DNA from: Candidatus Falkowbacteria bacterium RIFOXYC2_FULL_48_21
GTDB taxonomy: Bacteria; Patescibacteriota; Patescibacteriia; UBA11705; JABHMO01
Length of the DNA stretch: 8,218 nucleotides
Direction of reading: 5' to 3'
Assembly: GCA_001778275.1 (NCBI GenBank)
Contig: MFGM01000031.1
Span: 1-8,218, forward strand
Numbering within the stretch: the first letter of the stretch is position 1; the number at the start of each line of letters is the position of its first letter. Positions 5,448 to 8,218 of the stretch are shown piece by piece. The notes beneath the pieces were generated by a model. It was given only the letters and a program-made list of their open reading frames with translations. It was not told the DNA's origin and searched no databases. The position numbers and the translations under genes were made by a program.

Positions 5448-5630
5448 ATGGGCACGGTCACGCGACTAACCAACAAGAAACGCCTAAGACTAATCATTCA
5501 AAGAACAATGCGCGAAGCCAAGAAGGCTGATCCGGATTGCATGGTTTATGACACGGGTCCGCTCATTGAAGAGGCCTTTCGGCAGTGCCGGGGGCGGGCG
5601 GAGAAACGAACAAAACAAAAGAAAGGATAA
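5448..5630 (+). CDS. Unrecognised basic protein, 60 aa
   Basis: The ATG at 5448 has GGAGG (5434-5438) nine bases upstream, and a promoter and a strong terminator frame the gene as a single-gene unit. A TTG at 5439 would directly abut the GGAGG and is rejected. The product is very basic at both ends (TNKKRLRLIIQRTMREAKK near the start and RGRAEKRTKQKKG at the end) with an acidic middle (DPDCMVYDTGPLIEEAF). This could be a nucleic-acid-binding or ribosome-associated small protein, but no family is recognised. The region near the 3' end is unusually G-rich on the coding strand (5588-5602). Confidence 0.65.
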   Translation: MGTVTRLTNKKRLRLIIQRTMREAKKADPDCMVYDTGPLIEEAFRQCRGRAEKRTKQKKG

Positions 5631-5635
5631 AACAC

Positions 5636-5663
5636 AAAAAGGAGTATCTCAGTACTCCTTTTT
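5636..5663. terminator. Bidirectional intrinsic terminator
   Basis: AAAAAGGAGTA (5636-5646) pairs perfectly with TACTCCTTTTT (5653-5663) around a 6-base loop (TCTCAG). T-rich DNA follows on both strands, so it serves the 60 aa gene on the + strand (stop at 5628-5630) and the tsaD-tsaE operon on the - strand (last stop at 5689). Confidence 0.9.
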
Positions 5664-5688
5664 ATTTTTATTGATAATCACAATGGTA

Positions 5689-6531
5689 TCACCCTTCATA
5701 TTCCGCCACCTTCTCCGCCAATCTTGAATACTGGTTGCTGATTTTCTTCAACCTCTCCGATAAAGCCGAATTTACACCACGTTTTTCCACTTCAATTTCG
5801 ACTACGCTCCTTTTAATCGCAAGTGTCATCCGTCCATATAACTGTTTTGCAAAACGTGTCAGAAGCCGCTCGTCGTACTCGGTTTTTTCCCTTTCTTTCT
5901 TACTTAAGGCGTTCATTAAATCTTTAATACTCTCGGGATCAATCCAGAGAATCAGATTTGGCGCCTCGATCGCCCGGCGTGACACTTCGCCGGTTTCAAT
6001 ATTCTTATGCATAAAGTATTTTACCGACGAACCAACCCCTGAATAAATCTTTTCTCTCACCAACCGCTCAACTTTTTCCACGTTCTCCGACTCCGCCGTC
6101 AAAGCCGCCTTGACGTCAACGGAAAAGGCAAAGTCAACATTACCATCGTCATCGCAGAATGTCACCACCGCGTCAGCGCCGTTATTTAAGTCGTCATATT
6201 CACTCCCCGGCATCACTGCGACCGTATCATTATCAAAAAATTCGCCGCTATCAACCATTTCCATAAACACATATTCCGCATAAAGCCGTTTTTCTTCCAT
6301 CTCCGCGTTAACGCCGCGCGCCCCTTGGACAAAAATTTGCTTTTTTTTCGTCGTCACCCATGCCAGATCGCGCGCCACTTCGTCGGCTAAAAACGGGCCG
6401 CCTTTAGCCGCGCTAAACTCATCCAACTTCGGTCGCCGGGCATCAAGCTTCTTTTTAATCGTCTCAAAATTTTTCTTCGCCGTTTCAAACGTTATCGGCC
6501 GCGTTTCGGTTTTTTCCAAAGGATTAGCCAT
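5689..6531 (-). CDS. Protein with a PD-(D/E)XK nuclease-like motif, 280 aa
   Basis: No named family is recognised. In the middle, GSEYDDLNNGADAVVTF (109-125) is followed after a short acidic loop by FAFSVDVKAALT (134-145). The Asp120 and Asp139-x-Lys141 arrangement on adjacent hydrophobic strands is the pattern of PD-(D/E)XK nucleases and their inactive relatives, so a nuclease-like fold is likely, whereas catalysis is uncertain. The N-terminal 60 residues are helical and lysine-rich. The last 75 are helical with a coiled-coil look (LSERLKKISNQYSRLAEKVAEYE). The ATG at 6531 is 3 bases after the TsaE stop (6535), so it is co-transcribed with tsaD and tsaE, though no link to tRNA modification is evident. 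Confidence 0.7.
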   Translation of the reverse strand: MANPLEKTETRPITFETAKKNFETIKKKLDARRPKLDEFSAAKGGPFLADEVARDLAWVTTKKKQIFVQGARGVNAEMEEKRLYAEYVFMEMVDSGEFFDNDTVAVMPGSEYDDLNNGADAVVTFCDDDGNVDFAFSVDVKAALTAESENVEKVERLVREKIYSGVGSSVKYFMHKNIETGEVSRRAIEAPNLILWIDPESIKDLMNALSKKEREKTEYDERLLTRFAKQLYGRMTLAIKRSVVEIEVEKRGVNSALSERLKKISNQYSRLAEKVAEYEG

Positions 6532-6534
6532 AAA

Positions 6535-7029
6535 TTATATGATTATTTCTCTTGTCTCTGAATCGATATTTTTTATCTTCACCACTGTCGTCCGAATCTT
6601 CCTTGCCCGCAAATAATCCTCCAGCCCCTCGCCCCATTCCACGAAACATATTGTATCATTTCGCCCGAAATATTCCAGCGCCCCGACATTTTCAAGGTCA
6701 GCGATGCTTAGCCCGCGATAAGTGTCGATGTGTACTAAATTCTTAACAGCGCAACGTGGGGGGGCGGGGGAAAGCGCGGGGGAGCAAGGGTTGCTTGGAC
6801 TTTTGACTTTTGACTTTTGACTTTTGACTTCGTACACCTTCATCAGCACAAACGTCGGACTCGTCACCGTCCGCTTCACTCCCAACGCTTTCGCCACTCC
6901 CTTCACAAAAGTAGTCTTGCCCGCGCCGAGATCGCCAATTAACAAAACCACCTCCCCACCGCGTAATCCGCGTACGAAGCGTTTGCCGAGCTCGATGGTT
7001 TCCGCGGTGTTGTGGGTAGTTACGCGCAT
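6535..7029 (-). CDS. tsaE: tRNA t6A37 biosynthesis ATPase TsaE, with a repeat insertion
   Basis: TsaE is the P-loop ATPase that resets the TsaB-TsaD complex during N6-threonylcarbamoyl-adenosine formation at position 37 of ANN-reading tRNAs. The Walker A motif GDLGAGKTT (32-40), TSPTF (56-60), HIDTYR (100-105) and EWGE (131-134) are all present and in order. The family usually goes from FVLMKVYEV straight to the VHIDTYR strand within a few residues. Here about 30 residues (68-97) intervene, made of a Lys/Ser/Gln-rich heptamer-repeat product and a Pro/Ser/Cys-rich stretch, so they are probably a flexible surface loop. The ATG at 7029 has no Shine-Dalgarno and fits the family start. tsaD lies upstream, 166 bases away. 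Confidence 0.94.
   Translation of the reverse strand: MRVTTHNTAETIELGKRFVRGLRGGEVVLLIGDLGAGKTTFVKGVAKALGVKRTVTSPTFVLMKVYEVKSQKSKVKSPSNPCSPALSPAPPRCAVKNLVHIDTYRGLSIADLENVGALEYFGRNDTICFVEWGEGLEDYLRARKIRTTVVKIKNIDSETREIII
6758..6790 (+). other. G-quadruplex motif within tsaE
   Basis: Runs of 7, 5, 5 and 3 G (6758-6764, 6766-6770, 6778-6782, 6788-6790) are separated by loops of 1, 7 and 5 bases, which meets the standard G3+N1-7 four-run rule. The G-rich strand is the + strand, i.e. the template for tsaE. It lies next to the heptamer array and belongs to the same insertion. Confidence 0.6.
6798..6830. repeat. Heptamer tandem repeat in tsaE (GACTTTT, 4.7 copies)
   Basis: GACTTTT occurs four times without mismatch (6798, 6805, 6812, 6819) with a partial fifth copy to 6830. 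In the tsaE sense the unit is AAAAGTC and is translated through all three phases as VKSQKSKVKS without a stop. The same unit appears in degenerate form in tsaD. Confidence 0.9.
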
Positions 7030-7040
7030 AACACGATGGA

Positions 7041-7076
7041 GCGAATTAAGAGAATCAAGAGAATTGAGCGAATTGA
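7041..7076. repeat. Nonamer tandem repeat before tsaE
   Basis: Four 9-bp units differ by only a few bases: GCGAATTAA, GAGAATCAA, GAGAATTGA, GCGAATTGA. They lie in the 166-base gap between tsaD and tsaE, just upstream of the tsaE start. The tsaE frame stays open through them but contains no start codon upstream of 7029. Confidence 0.75.
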
Positions 7077-7124
7077 ACTGGTCAGTTACTCGGTTAATCG
7101 CATAATCCCAACCATGGCGTTACC

Positions 7125-7148
7125 AATTAACTGATTAACCGATTAACT
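7125..7148. repeat. Octamer tandem repeat in the tsaD-tsaE gap
   Basis: AATTAACT, GATTAACC and GATTAACT follow head to tail. A related GGTTAATCG lies at 7092-7100 in opposite orientation. Apart from these repeats and the nonamers, I see no gene, promoter or terminator in 7030-7195. Confidence 0.65.
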
Positions 7149-7195
7149 GCCTAAAAAAGATTTATTGCGTGGTTTTGCGTACGGTTTCGCGGGGT

Positions 7196-8218
7196 TTAGC
7201 GCAATTCCCAATTACAATCCGCGCGCAAACTTTTGCAATCGACAAACTCTTTCTTCCGCGCGTGATAATATCCCGCGATCGCAATCATCGCCGCGTTGTC
7301 GCCGGTCATTTTCATTTCCGGACACAAAAATTTCATGCCGGCGCCCTCGACCGATCGTTGTAGAGCGCCGCGCAAAGATTTATTCGCGGAAACTCCGCCG
7401 CCGAGAATAACCGTTTCCGCGTTGAACTTTTCCGACGCGCCGAGCGTCTTCGCCACCAGCACGTCAACCACCGCTTGCTGAAATTCCGCCGCAAACACCG
7501 CCTTCAAATCATCCAGCGCTTGACCGCTCAAACCGACCGACATCTTTTGCCATGAATAAAGCACTGACGTTTTCAATCCGGAAAAACTCATGGTAAAATC
7601 GCCGCTGTTTATCATGGGACGAGGGAGTGAAACTGGAAATTTGAAATTTGTCCGCCAGAGGACGGACTCGTCCTTCGGCGAGGAAATTGGGGTTAAAGAT
7701 TCAGCGTTTTTTAATTTTGACTTTTTACTTCCTAACTTCTGCGACTCCGACTTTTGACTTTTACCTTTGGACTTTTGACTCCTCTCCGCCCAAGCCGAGA
7801 CTGCCGGTCCTCCCGGATACCCCAAGTTCATTATCTTCGCCACCTTATCGAACGCCTCCCCCGCCGCGTCGTCCAGTGTTTCGCCGATTAACTTGTATTT
7901 CAAATAATCTTTCACCAAATAAATCTGCGTGTGACCGCCGCTGACCACCAAACCAACGGCAGGAAAGGTAGGTTGTAGGTTGTAGGTTGTAGGGAGTAGG
8001 GAGTTAGCAAGGCAAGAAAGCAAGTGCCCCTCAAGGTGATTAACTTTTACCAGCGGAATCTTCAAAGCATAAGATAAGCTCTTCGCCGTTTCCACACCAA
8101 CAAGTAGAGAACTCATGAGCCCGGGTCCGGCGCAAACAGCGATGGCGTCAATTTGTTTCAACGCGCACTTCGCATTACCGAGAGCTAACTCAACTATCGG
8201 TAAAATTTTCTGAATATG
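7196..8218 (-). CDS. tsaD: tRNA t6A37 threonylcarbamoyltransferase TsaD, 5' end outside window
   Basis: TsaD (Kae1/Gcp family) transfers the threonylcarbamoyl group from its AMP adduct to A37 of tRNA, working with TsaB and TsaE. The frame is open to the right edge, where HIQKILPIVELAL matches the start of the conserved HVxxxxP region. About 50-60 N-terminal residues lie outside. Visible motifs, numbering from the edge, are AGPGL (30-34), HLEGH (61-65, metal ligands), VSGGHTQ (92-98), ETLDDAAGEAFDKVAKIMNLGYPGGP (113-138), MSFSGLKTS (210-218), LGGGVSANK (272-280) and TGDNAAM (305-311, metal Asp). Two insertions depart from the family: about 12 residues after the metal-binding histidines (SLLPTTYNLQPT, 73-84) and about 50 residues between AWAE (142-145) and LPRPM (198-202). 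Both are made of short repeats and lie between conserved blocks, so the enzyme may still work. A TTG at 8161 is an internal codon, not a start. Confidence 0.95.
   Translation of the reverse strand, partial: HIQKILPIVELALGNAKCALKQIDAIAVCAGPGLMSSLLVGVETAKSLSYALKIPLVKVNHLEGHLLSCLANSLLPTTYNLQPTFPAVGLVVSGGHTQIYLVKDYLKYKLIGETLDDAAGEAFDKVAKIMNLGYPGGPAVSAWAERSQKSKGKSQKSESQKLGSKKSKLKNAESLTPISSPKDESVLWRTNFKFPVSLPRPMINSGDFTMSFSGLKTSVLYSWQKMSVGLSGQALDDLKAVFAAEFQQAVVDVLVAKTLGASEKFNAETVILGGGVSANKSLRGALQRSVEGAGMKFLCPEMKMTGDNAAMIAIAGYYHARKKEFVDCKSLRADCNWELR
7629..7649. repeat. Heptamer repeat in tsaD (AAATTTC type)
   Basis: On the + strand the units are GAAACTG, GAAATTT and GAAATTT. In the tsaD sense they read AAATTTC twice and CAGTTTC, translated as the NFKFPVS stretch before LPRPM. 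They form the C-terminal edge of the long insertion. Confidence 0.65.
7653..7680. repeat. Imperfect palindrome within the tsaD insertion
   Basis: A 12-base arm (7653-7664) pairs with 7669-7680 around the 4-base loop GACT. On the tsaD-sense strand ten of twelve positions are Watson-Crick pairs, one is G-U and one is a mismatch. It sits between repeat blocks inside the coding insertion and has no T-run, so it is not a terminator. It resembles REP-like or palindromic-element hairpins. Confidence 0.6.
7719..7783. repeat. Degenerate heptamer array in tsaD (GACTTTT type)
   Basis: GACTTTT occurs at 7719, 7749, 7756 and 7770, with related 7-mers (ACCTTTG at 7763, GACTCCT at 7777) in register between and after them. 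The unit equals that of the tsaE array. In the tsaD sense it is translated as Ser/Lys/Gln-rich sequence (RSQKSKGKSQKS). Confidence 0.75.
7971..8005. repeat. Heptamer repeat in tsaD (GGTTGTA / GGGAGTA type)
   Basis: GGTTGTA occurs three times without mismatch (7971, 7978, 7985), followed in register by GGGAGTA (7992) and GGGAGTT (7999). In the tsaD sense the TACAACC units are translated as TTYNLQPT. The array makes the short insertion after the metal-binding HLEGH block. Confidence 0.85.

Noticed and set aside
7041..7148. CRISPR array in the tsaD-tsaE gap
   Set aside because: Units are 8-9 bp and contiguous, without spacers.
6740..8005. Inteins or introns as explanation of the TsaD and TsaE insertions
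   Set aside because: The insertions are 12-50 residues, in frame, and have no splicing or endonuclease motifs. Tandem repeats explain them directly.

Overview
The window looks like a chromosomal piece of a Candidate Phyla Radiation (Patescibacteria) bacterium. This is an inference from several things together: compact genes, few Shine-Dalgarno sequences in front of the long genes, a mix of small membrane proteins of unknown function, a CsaA-like tRNA-binding protein, a CYTH protein, and short tandem repeats inserted in frame into housekeeping genes. No rRNA, tRNA, CRISPR array, transposase or phage gene was seen.

Left part (1-1380). The 3' end of an unrecognised gene is followed closely by a CYTH-domain protein, both on the + strand. 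Facing them on the - strand is a two-gene cassette (97 aa unknown protein, then a 68 aa membrane protein) with a near-consensus promoter, strong ribosome binding sites and a perfect 24-bp palindromic terminator.

Central operon (1616-4928, + strand). Six genes sit 1-11 bases apart or overlap by 4: a class II Fic protein with a C-terminal winged helix, a SET-domain protein methyltransferase, a CsaA-like tRNA-binding protein, two small membrane proteins (the second with a VKOR-like cysteine pattern) and a metal-dependent amidohydrolase. A promoter carrying three perfect 11-bp direct repeats precedes Fic, and a hairpin terminator with a UACG tetraloop follows the amidohydrolase. The two protein-modifying enzymes may be co-regulated, with the Fic winged helix a candidate autoregulator.

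Small-gene region (4914-5663). A second - strand cassette (70 aa soluble protein, then a 52-codon hydrophobic reading frame) mirrors the first in promoter, ribosome binding site and order. A divergent + strand 60 aa gene has its own promoter and a strong terminator.

Right part (5689-8218, - strand). tsaD (5' end outside the window), tsaE and a 280 aa protein with a PD-(D/E)XK-like motif are read leftward. TsaD and TsaE act with TsaB and TsaC in making the tRNA t6A37 modification. Both carry in-frame insertions built from 7-bp tandem repeats, one with an imperfect palindrome and one next to a G-quadruplex motif. The tsaD-tsaE gap holds further 8- and 9-bp repeats. These insertions are the most unusual feature of the window.
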